64,000 bases of DNA from Engraulis encrasicolus (Eukaryota; Chordata; Actinopteri; Clupeiformes; Engraulidae). Made by a program: the position numbers and the translations under genes. Where the stretch lies: positions 48,478,646 through 48,542,645 of the forward strand of contig NC_085880.1 in assembly GCF_034702125.1 (NCBI RefSeq), given 5' to 3'. The notes beneath the pieces were generated by a model, which was not told the origin of the DNA, ran no database searches, and saw only the letters and a program-made list of their open reading frames with translations. The first letter of the stretch is position 1. Each line of letters begins with the position of its first letter. Of this stretch, positions 33,933 through 46,294 are shown piece after piece.

Positions 33933-34249
33933 ATGGATCCAGCGGTTTTATTAACAGCCGTAGCGGCTCTCTTGATCGCCAAAAACCCCCATAATACCCC
34001 GAAAAAACGTAAATGGACCCGGGGGTGGATTCGCCGTCGACCTCAACTGGGCGCATATGCCACTTCATGCAGAGAGCTGGAAATAGAGGAAGCCCTTATC
34101 ATTTGCTAATTTTACAAGACTATCCCCAACTCAATTTGACTACATAACGTCAAAAATGTTCCCTGCTATTCGGAGAAAAAACACAAATTTTAGAGACTGT
34201 ATATCCCCGAGAGAGAGACTGATGATCACCTTGCGCTTCCTGGCCACAG
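33933..34249 (+). pseudogene. HARBI1-like (PIF/Harbinger) transposase, first exon, frameshifted
   Basis: From the ATG at 33933: MDPAVLLTAVAALLIAKN, then KKRKWTRGWIRRRPQLGAY and ELEIEEAL. One surplus base at about 34107 shifts the frame, after which FTRLSPTQFDYITSKMFPAI, RRKNTNFRDCISPRERLM and ITLRFLATG follow. This is the N-terminal pattern of Harbinger nucleases (W.RPW..RR, F..F.R....F, KLAITLRFLATG). GCCACAG/GTCAG is a possible donor. No DDE exon follows. Confidence 0.72.
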
Positions 34250-34500
34250 GTCAGTTTAATAGGGTTTTTTTTTAAGCAAACAGTCATGCCATAGTCCTAG
34301 AGGCTCTATAGCATTAATAAGGCACGTCTGATGTTTAAATCAGTTAAACTGAGAACACATACAGATGGTGTAACTTCAATCTGCTCACTACCGTGCCGGG
34401 CCGCGGCAGCGTACCGTGATCATTACACCCTGTGGCCATTCGGAATGCGGGGGGCAGTATAGCACCGCTTTTGCAGAGCAGCGTCTGCCTGTGTCTGTTT
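34250..34500. other. Noncoding, nothing recognised
   Basis: No continuation of the Harbinger frame and no other feature seen. Confidence 0.5.
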
Positions 34501-34524
34501 GTGCTTCCGTCCTTGCCCGTCCCC

Positions 34525-35765
34525 CAGTTTTAGTAGTAGTAGAAATACAGTCAGCAAATTGCATGTTTTATTTAGCATTGGGCATTTGATAGGGCATTTG
34601 ATAATAACACAAGTGTGAGCCCTAAACAAGACCACAATGTGAATTTAAACTCGACTTTTTTCTGTCTTGCATTCACCGTCTCCCAATCCGTCCCTCACTT
34701 ATTTCAGCACTATTCAAGCCAGGAACGGGTATCCTCAGGATACAGAGTTTGCATACCTACTACAATTTGAACCGGTAAAGACAATTAAAACCGAGTCAAT
34801 CAGACAGGAACACCATTGTAATTAAGTGTGTCCCGTGACGCCAGCATGAGAGAGATCGAATTTTAAATTTGGCGACGACATTGTCTTCAAAACTGGCATC
34901 GGCCGCTTCCAATTTAGGACCATAGGCCTATTCAACCGTTTCCACAACCTCACTGATCACAGTTGCTTCATCTGTAATGCCAGGGCTAAGAATAACGAAA
35001 ATAGCAAAACAGAGTATACTAATAAACCGTAATGGAGAGACTGAGGAGACATGAAATCAAGCGGCGGAGTTCGGACCATTTTGAGTGGACCGATGTCGCT
35101 TGCTTTGTGTAGCCCTATCAAGCAAGCCTGTCTGTCTCATTTGTGCGATGAGCACAAAAACACAAATTGAACCACTCGTAGGCCTATAGTGTGAGTCAAA
35201 CAGACATGAACAACATTGTAGCCTAATGAAGTAGTGCCCCGTCATGTCAGCATGAGAGAGGTGATTTTACATTTGGCGACGACATTCCGTCTTTAAAACT
35301 GGCGCATGCCGCTTCCCCTATTGCAGGTTATTACCTGATCTACACTGTCGTTACCACAAAAAACAAGGTAGCACAACTTAATACTATTACTAGCCTATAT
35401 ATCTGGTAGCCTAAATAGTAGGTTGAAGACTGGGGTATTATTGGTGCACTGTTTTTTTTTTTTTGCGAAGCAGAGTAATCTGCTTCAGTGTAGCTCATTG
35501 TATGTTGATCCCTCCCTCAGTTTTAGGCTACAAGTGGAAAGAGTCAGCCAATTGCGCGTTGCACGTAACGTTGGGTATTTGATAATAACACAAGCGTGAT
35601 CCCTAAACAAGACCGCCAGTCGACGGTGTTTTGTTTTCATAATTCTGTCCTGCATTCACCGTCTCAATTCCGCTCCTAACTTAGGCTATAGGCTAAGTGA
35701 TGTCTGTTAATTATTTCTGCACTACCTATTCAAGTCAGGAACGGATATCCTCAGGATAGCCTACG
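34525..35765. repeat. Diverged kilobase-scale tandem duplication
   Basis: TTTGATAATAACACAAG, CCTAAACAAGACC, GCATTCACCGTCTC and GGAACGGRTATCCTCAGGATA occur in order at 34590-34745 and again at 35577-35760. Also GCATGAGAGAG..ATTTGGCGACGACATT at 34843 and 35248. The two periods imply at least two duplication rounds. Confidence 0.8.
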
Positions 35766-36370
35766 GACTAATAGGTTGAAGACGGTTTTTTTTTGTATTG
35801 GTGCTTGTGAACATTTCATCCTTTCAATGCGCTGTTGTGCGCGATCGACGGGATTCCGGTTAACTGGGGATGTGATGCACACATGACAATACATCTGTTA
35901 CACCAGGTGTGGCTAATCATCTGTGATTAGGACTGCAAATTCAGTTGCTTCGGTGGAGATGCGAACCAACAGTATGACTGGGGAACTATGACTCCTTCGG
36001 AGGCTGGATAACCTGTCGCGCCACGACATGTCACAAAAGGCTGTGCAGTCCCGTGCACTGCACTGCACTGCACTGCTGTAACCCACCCCTCCCCCACAGA
36101 CAAACATACATGTTCTGAAAAGTTCAACACGTTCTGAACATTTTAGCCGCTTTGCATTAAGTTTTCGAGCAGACACTTGTCCACGGTGACGCAACATCGA
36201 AAGAGAAACGCTGTTCACAACCTAACTGAATAAAGATTTCATTAAAAAAAAAACACAGCATTTCTATGAAAATGTGCTGGGTGACCACACTGCCTATGCC
36301 TATCCAGATGCACGTATAGCAACAACGAGAAAGAGAGGGAGAGACGGAGAGAGAGAGCGATTAGCGCGTA

Positions 36371-36373
<3 letters not shown>

Positions 36374-36425
<52 letters not shown>
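36374..36425. repeat. (TG)n microsatellite
   Basis: Pure TG after a GAGAGAGAG run. Confidence 0.97.
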
Positions 36426-36426
<1 letters not shown>

Positions 36427-37577
36427 GGGGAACATTTGAAGTGGAAAAAAACACCCTCCCCCACTTCAGCATCAGATGTTGGTGGTCTACAAGTCAATAT
36501 GCTTACCCGACTATCTTGTAGCCCAGTCATGAAGTTCATAAAGCCATCGGTAGCCTATAGGCCAAGTTATCCAAAATCCCTCCGCAAATTTCTGCATTGC
36601 CTGAGTTCATAGGCTAAAACAACTTTATTTAGGCCTGACTTATTTAGCTCACTTTATTAGCCTTATTTAGGCCTATTATCGTATTTAGCCTTTAACGTGG
36701 GCCTATTTTACAAAATATCGAAAGAAGGAAAAGACACGACAGACAAGTTGAGGCTTACTGATCGTATTAGCCTACAGCAAATCGAACATGCGCTTTATGA
36801 ACACACTAGCCTGAGGGCAAACATCTTCTTGGCACTATTGAGATAACCAGGCCATGCAGGAATTCAACTACCTGGGCCCACACTAAAATACTGACAGGCT
36901 ACAATTGCTTGGATCTTCAATGGGTTTCGTGCGTCCGGGGGGATGGGTGGTGATGGCACGCTTGATGTGTTTTTCCCCACCCCATGCATGCACGCGGACA
37001 CACAGGGTCGGGACATTCACCCAATGAATGACTGAGTGCGGCTAAATATGCCTGTTGCATATCGTAGCCTAATTATTCACACATCACGTCAAGTCACAAA
37101 TTAGTAGTCTCTTGCAGTTGACCTATGCCAAATTAACGTCCTCCCTGTAAGGCTGCACTAATTCAAACAGGTAGAGGAGTCGGCTTAGCCTATAGCCAAA
37201 GTCTATAAAATGTAGCCTATTTTTTGTAATTTCCAATTATCTAGGCTATGTTTACGATAATGATTTGTTGCGCTACGACGGTGCTCAAGACAAGTTGGAA
37301 CATAGTCATCTCAAGTGCTCCCATTTTATTTTGATCCTGCTTTAAGTCAATGGGCGAGAGGGACGGATGAAACGGGTGTTTCATTCGTCCCGACAGTGTC
37401 TACTGACACTTAAATCCCTTTTGCCTGTAAACCTGACAACTTTGACTTTTCATACTTTCGGATAGGCGATGTTAAAGTTTTCGAGTAAATCGCAGTGTTT
37501 CATTCGTCCCGAGTTTCATGAGTCCCTGCTCTCCCCTACTGCCTAAACTGTTACAGTTTAAATGCGTCCTCTCCAAA

Positions 37578-37579
<2 letters not shown>

Positions 37580-37650
<71 letters not shown>
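37580..37650. repeat. (TG)n(GA)n microsatellite
   Basis: TG run followed by GAGAGAGGGAGAGAGAG. Confidence 0.97.
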
Positions 37651-37652
<2 letters not shown>

Positions 37653-39210
37653 CGAGAGAGGGAGAGAGAGAGAGCGAGGGAGAGAGGCGCTTAATTCCCC
37701 GCAGAAAGAGCAAGGCGATGTCTCCAAATATTAGACAAATGCATCTTATTTTAGTTAAGTAGACATCAGGGATGTATTTTGCTTAATAGCAACGCCGACC
37801 TGATTGGTTCATATTGCTCTGAATAGCCACAGAAGGCTAGGCTATATTTTAATGGGGTTTACGCGCGCGAGGTCATCTAACTGTGGTCACAGTCGCCAGG
37901 TGCTATTATGAGAGGAAAACTATAGCACGTTGGCAAACATTAAAGTCAGTTTAAGCCATGCATATGATGAACCAGTTTTCTTGTTTGAAAAAAACACACT
38001 TCCCGGTGCGCAAGGTGCATTTCTGACTGACCCAGATGAAATCGCATGAGGAACTCCATGATTATGAGATGACATTGCATATATTTCCCAGCATATATTT
38101 CCCCTCTCTCTCTCTCTCCAAACCCAGTTGTACTTGGACACACTTTTAACACCGCTGGCCTACCCAGGTGAATCGCAGCACACATTGTTTGCAGTGAGCC
38201 GTGCCGTGTGCGAGTGCTGTGCAACTTCACCCCTAACGTTTAACCTAGACTAGCGAGTGCAGTGTTGTAAATCACGTGGAATAAGTGCAGCGATTACCTG
38301 CGTAGCCTACTTAATTATGGAAGTGAGTGTCATTTGGACTGCCTATGGAATCAAGCCTACTGTCACCAAGCTCTTCCTGTCTCCCCAGCCTCGCAATGGA
38401 TGGACATCTGGCCACCGCTCCTCCGCCTCCTTCGGAACGGATGACTGTGGGGGGGGATCTCCAATGAAATTTGGAATTTCGGACTTGTATAGATTTGGGG
38501 TGCCCCGGGACTCTTTTAGATTTCTGTTAGTTAATAAATATTATTTTAAAACTCAATATTTGTGTCTTGGCGTAGGCCTATTTGTGGTGTACAGTACTCT
38601 CCAGGGTATTTGGTAACAAGGAGAGGTGTCGCTGGAAAAATGCGCACTTTCTCACCTGCGACACATAACCCGACAGTTGGTTACACTTAATTTGAGCACG
38701 AAAACAGCAATATCAGTCGCTTGCTAATTTTTGCCAATGTGACAACATTAAATTCATTAGGGAAGTGTAGGTTAGGTTATCGCCCCAGCTGTTGGCGATG
38801 TGTGATAAATAGCCAAATACACGCTCAAACGAAGCGCTGTTAGGTTACTGCGGTGAGGTGTATTGCACTCTCAGTAATTTTTACCAAACGAAAAAAGTAG
38901 GCCTATCCACAGCCAGACAACAAGTCTGAAGTTGCAATATTAGACGTTTCAAATCTTGCCATGCGATAATCGGTATGGCTTCTGGCTACACTCAATTTGC
39001 ATTTTGTCAGAGCTTGCACATTAGGGCCTAATGCAATTCATCCGATCATCATTTTTTTTTTTTTTTTTTTTAAAAAGAAAATTCATTACATTATTTAGGC
39101 TATTCTTTTCATGTCTCTTCCTACTTCCTGGAGGTGTTCTCACACAATTTATAGGCATGTTGTTAGGCTATCCGCTGAATCGGTGCGTGCTGGTGAATAG
39201 GCCTATGTAA

Positions 39211-39356
39211 GGGATAATGTATTGTCCACACGTGACTATAGGAAAATATTTTCCCGACGAGGCGAATAACACCCCCGACGCCGAAGGCGGAGGGGTGTTA
39301 TTACGCTTCGAAGGGAAATATTTTCCGATAGTCACGTGTGGACAATACATTATCCC
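39211..39356. mobile_element. Palindromic element, copy 1
   Basis: Ends GGGATAATGTATTGTCC and GGACAATACATTATCCC; arms continue through ACACGTGACTATAGGAAAAT. Symmetric centre around CGACGCCGAAGGCGGAGG. Copies lie at 60934-61251 (interrupted) and 61954-62095. Confidence 0.85.
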
Positions 39357-39394
39357 GCTTATTATACGGCTTTTACCAACATTAGAAAGCATAA

Positions 39395-39620
39395 ATAGTT
39401 AACCAGTAGTTTAAAATAACATGTTTATTGCCATTTTATAGCGTGTGCAAAGAAAGATAGTTCGTGGAACGCTCATAATTTAAAAAGGTTACCAAGCAAC
39501 AGAGTTTGGCTACTTTCTAACTTGTTACAGCCACCTTGAGCTTCAAACTGTTTGCAGGCTGCCTCGTTCACTGCGCGATATCTAGCCTACTAAACTCGGG
39601 TTCATAACAGGAATATTTCT
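39395..39620 (-). repeat. Flanking repeat, inverted relative to 60463-60905
   Basis: CATGTTTATTGCCATTTTATAGCG, AGTTCGTGGAACGCTCATAA and AAACTCGGGTTCATAACAGG occur here and as the reverse complement near 60.5-60.9 kb. Confidence 0.85.
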
Positions 39621-39869
39621 ATCTAATCGGCGACAGTATTCCAGGGAAAAAAAAACATAGCAAACCAAGCACTGCTGTGCGCCCTGACCATCATTATCGA
39701 TCCTGCTACATGCGGAGCACTGTGCGCCACATGAGGGGAATTGGAAACTGTCAACGAACTCCTCACTTGGATATTAATATGCCGTCAGCATCGTAAAATA
39801 TTCCATATGGTAATAAACATTTTGGACGTCCAAGCTCACACGGGAGCGCTGCAATAGGTAAGCTGTAGG

Positions 39870-39872
<3 letters not shown>

Positions 39873-39920
<48 letters not shown>
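39873..39920. repeat. (GA)n microsatellite
   Basis: Pure GA, 48 bases. Confidence 0.98.
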
Positions 39921-39922
<2 letters not shown>

Positions 39923-40840
39923 ACCACGTGGTAAAGCGTATAGCGAGCGCTCCCAAGTGCCACCCGGCGGTTGTTTGGGTACACTGCAGCTAGGCCCGGT
40001 ACGTACCGAGGTGGATGACGTGGCATTACCTCGGTAAAGGGTGTGCATTGTAGGGGGACCGACTGTAGGCCTAGTAACAACAACAATAATAATAACGATA
40101 ATGTTAAACATGTTAGCTAATATCCTCTAAGCATGATAGAACCTAATGCTAATAACTCACAGGGGACAGCTTCAAAAGCCTGTCATACCTGTTTAGAGTG
40201 GGACATTCAACAGTGGCCCGAATTGTACCAGAGACCTGCGACGCCATCTACAAGGCTTTGAAACAAGGCTTTACATGAAGGTATGCCAATGAGGATGAAG
40301 GACAATTAATATTAACCCTTTTACTGCCGTTGTCGCAAAATTGCGGCAGGTCGCGGTATTGAATTAGGTGGGCTGTCAAGTTGAATAGAGTGAACAATCT
40401 TGTCCATACTCCTTTCCACTGGGTGGCAGACATGTGGTACTTCAATCCTTTCTAAGAATTTCGATCCCTTTCAGTGCATTTTTTTCGAGTAATTTCCATC
40501 TGAAAACCCAGACGCGGAAGTGCGTTGCAAGTCACTATTTCAAAACAAAGGAGGATCTGCGTTGTGAGATTGTGCACATAATTTCCTCTAATTCAAGCCC
40601 AAATACATTCCAAATGCAATTTGTCTTGGTGGTTTATGCGTAGTGACATTATATTTTCCCACAAGTTGATTGTATATGTGTAGACATTTATAATATGGCC
40701 TTAGGCAATGCGTCTCCTATTGCTAGCTTAGCCGTGGCTACAGAGAAGAACAGCCAATTCGAATAGGGAGTAAAATAGATCCCCTTGCCAAACACAAAGA
40801 AGCATGGCGTCAGTTTTACATACATAAACAGTTTTACAAA
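39921..40840. other. Noncoding, nothing recognised
   Basis: No frame with homology that I can see; no repeat boundary. Confidence 0.5.
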
Positions 40841-40846
40841 CATAAA

Positions 40847-41475
40847 TGATCCTAACCACAACTCAATGGACTGTTTCGGGATTGGGAGAAGTGGTTTGTT
40901 TGGAGACTTCATTACGCAGAGGAGTTCCCATTTGAACACACGCGATGCGAAGGCGAAGCCCTGTTCCAAGCGAGTTGAACCCATGCGACTGGTTTCATTC
41001 ACTGAATAAATCTGAAGCAAGTAGGCCTGCCCCCAGACGACAACTTGTCTTGATGTTTTGTGTGCAATGCAATTGCGTATTTCGCCCCTCAAGTAATTGC
41101 AGCCGTTATTATAAGAAAAAAGATGTTGCTGCTGAGATTGCAACACAGACGATCAATCGGCTGTTTGGGACCTCCCCTGTCAAACACAGAAACATGTAGA
41201 CCTAGGAAACATTATGATCCTGATCACAAACTAATGAACATTTGCGGGGTTGTGAGAATGTGTTTGCTTGGCGATTTGTAAATGGTTACGGGGGATTTCC
41301 TTAGAACATGCGAGAAGCGTTGTCATCCAAACCCACAGGGCGATATGCGTAATTTCACTGAATAAACCTCTAAATAGCACAGGCAACCACCAAGTAGCCT
41401 ATCTTGTCATGCGTTTTATATGCAATACAATGCCATATGTCGCCCCTAAAGTGATTGCAGTCATCATGTGTTTAT
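40847..41475. repeat. Diverged tandem pair, about 365-bp period
   Basis: GATCCTRAYCACAACT, GTTTGCTTGG/GTTTGTTTGG, TTTCACTGAATAAA, GCAATRCAAT and TCGCCCCTMAAGTRATTGCAG occur in the same order at 40847-41115 and 41216-41475. Confidence 0.75.
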
Positions 41476-41480
41476 AGAAA

Positions 41481-41860
41481 TAGGCTATATTTCACTTGGT
41501 CGTGAACTTTGACGTGCGTCTTCCCCTAGGCGAAAAAGCTAAAACATTAAGATAAAGAATGTCATTTCCCTCTATGAAAGACAGTAAGTAAAACCACTGC
41601 TACAAAAAAGAATGGATTATCCTGTTAGACGTTGTACATCCCGTAGAAATTCGATACATGGCTTGGGGAAATATTTTTTTCACCGTCGCGCATGGCGAAA
41701 GGAAGACGCATACCCTAGCCTATAACACGAATATTTTAGACTTTTTGAAAACTGGGCTGGTCACCATGGTTGGACTGTTTTTATTAGAGTTTGTCTAGTC
41801 ACTAAAGCAGCATGGAAGAGGGGGCGGAACCGGAGAGACTGGAGGCGAAAGCGCTGCGCT
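41481..41860. other. Noncoding, nothing recognised
   Basis: Unassigned sequence up to the THAP-bearing element. Confidence 0.5.
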
Positions 41861-42192
41861 ATACTCATGAACGGTCATCCGGGTACTTTGCTCTTAAATT
41901 TGCGTTACGCCCCTTTATGGGTGAAAACAAACCGAATGTCTCATTGATTTACATGCTACATTGGCTATCCAAAATGAACACATTCCATGCTTCAGCCACG
42001 GCTGTTTGGCTATATTATTTGAACAACCGGCAACGCAACACGTTTTCGGCACGTTGCGCGTGAACAACGCTAGTCTACAGGTCCGTATCTTTCGTTTATT
42101 AATCCCCAACATCACCAATTGACTTGCATGTGTTGTTTTCCCCCACAAATGGGCGTAACGCACATGGAAAACGTCACGCCGTTCATGAGTAT
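41861..42192 (-). mobile_element. THAP-bearing short inverted-repeat element, copy 2
   Basis: Perfect 14-bp inverted ends ATACTCATGAACGG and CCGTTCATGAGTAT, 332 bp. On the minus strand, VPKTCCVAGCSNN repeats the THAP start of copy 1, with the initiating Met changed to Val. Inner GCGTTACGCCC also recurs inverted (GGGCGTAACGC). No target duplication could be fixed. Confidence 0.75.
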
Positions 42193-43180
42193 GCGTGAGG
42201 GGGGAGGGTGCCGCTTCTTATCGCCTTCAGGTGGTCGACTTTAGGTGTTACTTATAACGTATACTATAACGTGATAACGTCGGCCTAATTGAGCTGTGTG
42301 TATTTTTGACCCATTTCAGTATGCCTAAGAGTAGCCTACGATACCAAAATGAATAGAAGCAGTTTATAAGTCAATAGAGCTGAGATAACAGGAGAGGTGG
42401 TGCTGATTTGCTCCGCCTCTCCACCCCTTTTCCTGGAACTGATTTCACGAGGGTACACCTCATGATACAAATTAGGCCTGTTTTATGCCCATTATCTTGA
42501 CACTGTGCCCATTAGTTCTGTGAAATGTAAGTGACAATCTGTAACATTCATTCACTGAGCTATGCTGATGAACATCCAGGATGATCCTATGCATACAGAG
42601 GTCATTGTCCCTGTGCCTTATCCAAATAGCCTACAGTAGCCTATATAGGTCACAGGTGTAGTAAAATAGGCTATATAGGCATATATGTGTACTGAATATG
42701 TGTGCTTATCCTGTCTGAGAAGATTCACAGACTAAAAAGTCACAGGTAGATACAAACACTTTTGGCACTCCAGGCAACACCTCCCAGTTATTCCGTTTCT
42801 TGCTATGTTATTATTATTACAATATTAGTCACAATATTTACTATATGTTAGGCTTAAAACTACTTTTTTACTTGACCATAATGTATGTGCACAACATGAC
42901 AGTAATGGGATGCCACATATTTCTAAATAAATTCAATAATCTATTGAAAAATCTATTGAAAATTATCAATATTTTCCATTACTAATTAAAAATTCAAAAT
43001 GGCCGCCCCATATGACGTCATAATATGCTAATTAGGTATGCATATTTACTCCCAAAATAAACTTTGGGTCTTCCTCAACATTTTTGTAATTTACAGTTAG
43101 GCTCTATCGGTTACCACTGTCCAGCCACAGCCTGTTGAATATGTGATGCCCAAATCGAGCATTTTCACCAAAATAACATT
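42193..43180. other. Noncoding, nothing recognised
   Basis: AT-rich sequence, including GGCCGCCCCATATGACGTCATAATATG at 43001. No gene supported. Confidence 0.5.
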
Positions 43181-43189
43181 GACATTAAA

Positions 43190-43388
43190 AGGGCTAATAT
43201 AAAGTGCAGGGCCAGCTGCTTCCATACAGGCCTAATATAAAGTGCAGGGCCAGCTGCTTCAATACAGGCCTAAAGTGCAGGGCCAGCTGTTTCAATACAG
43301 GCCTAATATAAAGTGCAGGGCCAGCTGTTTCAATACAGGCCTAATATAAAGTGCAGGGCCAGTTGCTTCAATACAGGCCTGAAGAGCA
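43190..43388. repeat. 33/38-bp minisatellite, locus 1
   Basis: Five or six copies of AAGTGCAGGGCCAGCTGCTT + CAATACAGGCCTA, some with TATA added. The same unit recurs at 63735-63985 and once at 49331. Confidence 0.95.
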
Positions 43389-43566
43389 GGTTGGCAACAG
43401 AATGATGTAAATATATATCTTGCACCTTTGAAATATCTTAAGGATTGTTGTCAGAAAATGATTGAATTACACATGGGTGGTTGACATTTAAGGGCGTAAC
43501 GCCAAAAAACAAAAAACAAACGTTTTTCCAATTCATGAAAAAATTGATTGAAAAAAATGGGAAAAA

Positions 43567-44545
43567 AATTGACAAAAAAAATAAAGCACTTTATGGTCAG
43601 TGGAATTTCACCTAATTTTTGCCATTTTTGAGAAAATGTGTCCTGCATCAATACATTGCGTAGGCATGTCACACCGCAGGAAAATGAAGTCGCACCACAG
43701 GAAATTCACTGCATTATGGCCATTTCAATCCTTTTGTATACATGACTGACATCTGAGCTCTTGCTAACTTGATACTGATATTGTGTTTAATCTTAATGTG
43801 TTTTCATTTATAAAAAATCATTTTTTCTTCTATAAGAGCACTCACACCACAGGACACCATAAAATGAACCTAAGCATTGTGTGACAGAAACATTGCAATA
43901 TGAAGACGTATTAAGAGGTTAATAGTCACCTTGAGCATCCACAGCACTCTCAAATAACTGAGGTACTGACTGGTTAGGAGCCAGTCTTTAAGACCCTTGT
44001 AGTTGGCCTTGCAGCTGCTCGTTCACAAACATTGACATACATGTCACCCCACAGAACACAATTTGTGTTACGAAATTGAACTTGTAGATAATATTACTGT
44101 CTTGAGTTTTTTTTCACATTCACATATCTTAATATAAAGTTAATATTTATGCAATCACTTAAGTTCTTTTTCTAAATGCTTCATACATTATTAAAATTAT
44201 GTTGGTTAATTTATATATATATTATATTTTAACTGAAAAATAGGTAATATTTATTGATAATTATGGCCTTACACTGTAAGGCTTACAGTATTGAGAAAAA
44301 TGTGTGAAAGTCTGCCATTCTGAAAAACAGAGAACATTTTGAATTTTGGAGGACATAGATGGCCCCAAGTTTTAATCTTTTTCAATAGGCCTTCTGGTCT
44401 GTAATCCACTGTGAAAACCCTGACATCACAATAGGCTTAAATTTCCCAGCCATAGACTCTCTATGTGCATTTCAATCATTATGTTCAGCACTTTCCTTTG
44501 GATATTGCAAGGTGGCCAACTTTTATTTTCATTTGTTTTAGTTTA
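43567..44545. repeat. Segment G, copy 1 (without insertions)
   Basis: Matches 50276-55192 in order (GCACTTTATGGTC, GTCACACCGCAGGAAAATG, AAGACCCTTGTAGTTGGCC, TAACTGAAAAATAGGTAAT, GGAGGACATAGATGG). It lacks the hAT and LTR insertions found in copy 2. It holds about 185 bases (43803-43987) that copy 2 lacks. Confidence 0.9.
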
Positions 44546-45136
44546 GTCAACCTTTGTAAACATGCATATAAGGAAATAGAACAGAATAGTGCTGAAAGTA
44601 GTTAATCTTTCATGAATATCACCTTATAGTACAATGTCATAATGTATGAAAACAAGTCATTTTGGAAAATGGCAGCCATATTGAATTCTGAGCAAAAATT
44701 GACGTGGCCCCATGTTTTAATTTCTTCCAATAGGCCTTCTGGACAGTAATCCACAGAGAAAAGTGTGGTAGGACGAAAGGCCTAATTTTCCCAGCTGATG
44801 ACCTATCTACATGGCAGGCGAGTGCCCTACCAGTAGGCCTCGGCAGGGCCCAGCCTCGTACTTTCATTCAGTGAGTATTGATTTATGTCTCTCACTCCCT
44901 CTCTCTCTCTCCCTCTGCTTTCTTCCATCTTTCCATCCATCCTTCTTTGTCCACCTCTTCTTCCACCTTTCCACTCCTCCCTCCACCCTCTGTCTCTTCC
45001 TCTCCTCTATATGCCATCCTCCTTTTTCTTTCACTCTTTTTCACTCTTTTTTTTTGCTTTCACTCCACTTTAGCTTGGGGCCCCAGGTGTCCCTAAAATC
45101 GCCTGTGTAGTGCTATACTGAGGCAGCCATCCAGAA
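44546..45136. other. Noncoding with a CT-rich tract
   Basis: CCATCCTTCTTTGTCC-type pyrimidine-rich sequence at 44888-45070. Repeats of AATAGGCCTTCTGG at 44385 and 44729 suggest a diverged internal duplication. Confidence 0.55.
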
Positions 45137-45243
45137 GCAAGGCAAGGCAAGGCAAGGCAAGGCAAGGCAAGCTAAGGTCAGGCCAAGCCAGGCCAGGCCA
45201 GGCCAGGCCAGGCAAGGCAAAGCGAGGTGAGGCGAGGCGAGGA
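45137..45243. repeat. (GGCAA)n/(GGCCA)n pentanucleotide repeat
   Basis: Runs of GGCAAGGCAAGG change to GGCCAGGCCAGG and then GGCGAGGCGAGG; about 100 bases. Confidence 0.95.
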
Positions 45244-45551
45244 TCTAAAGGGCTTTTTTATGTCCCCAACAGAGCAACAGTAAATATCTGAGGCATAGAC
45301 CGGTGCAAAAGTTTTTGCTTCTACTGATTTTGTAGACATTTAAGTGGCTGGGGTCAAAATGACCCCAAGGATCACGGATGTAACCTAAATCTGAGGATAA
45401 CAGGAGGGTTAAAAGGCTCTGTGGGCCAGATGAAATGGATCAGCGGGCCGCCTGTGGCCCCCGGGCCTGAGTTTGCCAAGCACTGCAGCAGCAAGTGAAC
45501 CCCCTCCCCGCTGTCTCATGCACAGCTCATCTGCTGACCCCCCTTGTTTTC

Positions 45552-45576
45552 TGTGTGTGTGTGTGTGCGTGTGCGT

Positions 45577-45644
<68 letters not shown>

Positions 45645-45645
45645 C
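45552..45645. repeat. (TG)n microsatellite
   Basis: TG run with GCGTGCG interruptions at its start. Confidence 0.97.
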
Positions 45646-45693
45646 TCAGTAACGGTGGCCTACCTCTCCACTCACCCTGAGCACATCACCCCT

Positions 45694-45694
45694 G

Positions 45695-45760
<66 letters not shown>

Positions 45761-45786
45761 ACAGACATGCACACACACACACACAC
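45694..45786. repeat. (CA)n microsatellite
   Basis: CA run; forms an inverted pair with the TG run 50 bases upstream. Leads into segment F copy 1. Confidence 0.97.
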
Positions 45787-46294
45787 AAACATACAGACAT
45801 GCACAACAACATGAGCACTATGAGTTATTCTTTTTTATATCGATAATAAACTAAAACCTTTTTGCAATAATGCGTCAACCGTTTGCATGCAGAGGACACT
45901 TTGGCAATGTCTACAAGATCTGTGATGCCACCACAGATATCGAGGTAAGAAGCAGAGGGGTTTTCAACAGGGGAGGATTGCGCAACACCTTTAACCTCAT
46001 CCTGTCAACGGCATGGCACACACTCCTCTTGCTCGTCACAGTTGACTATCAGGAGGTCTGATCTTGATATCATGTCCATGTTCGTACCCCCCACCCCCCA
46101 CTCCCTTTCTCTCTCTCTCACACACAAAAAGACACATGTATGTATGCACGCACGCATGCCATTAGACTCAGGTGTAGGGAGAGGTAAGGAAGGGATTAGA
46201 ACCTGCAACCCTTTGATCCAAAGACCACCTCCCAAACCACAAGACCACAGCTGTCATGAGCTGTCATGAGCTCGCACCCCGGCATTTGAGCTCT

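Larger units (their letters stand above)
35790..39200. other. Long noncoding stretch
   Basis: No splice-bounded or family-like frame recognised. Contains CACTGCACTGCACTGCACTG (36056), two TG tracts, an 18-bp direct repeat GTGTTTCATTCGTCCCGA (37376 and 37495), many TAGGCCTA motifs and a poly-T run at 39052. The 119-codon frame at 38257-38616 matches nothing I know. Confidence 0.5.

Noticed and set aside
35913..36218. 101-codon minus-strand frame
   Set aside because: No recognisable domain, and it crosses a CACTG repeat; nothing supports expression.
38257..38616. 119-codon plus-strand frame
   Set aside because: No motif or family recognised, no promoter or splice evidence, and composition like its noncoding surroundings.
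45870..46061. Segment F frame MRQPFACRGHFGNVYK as a real protein-kinase gene
   Set aside because: The kinase-like match covers only a few residues, the rest of the frame is repeat sequence, and three copies lie in SINE-rich cassettes. Kept only as an exon-like finding.
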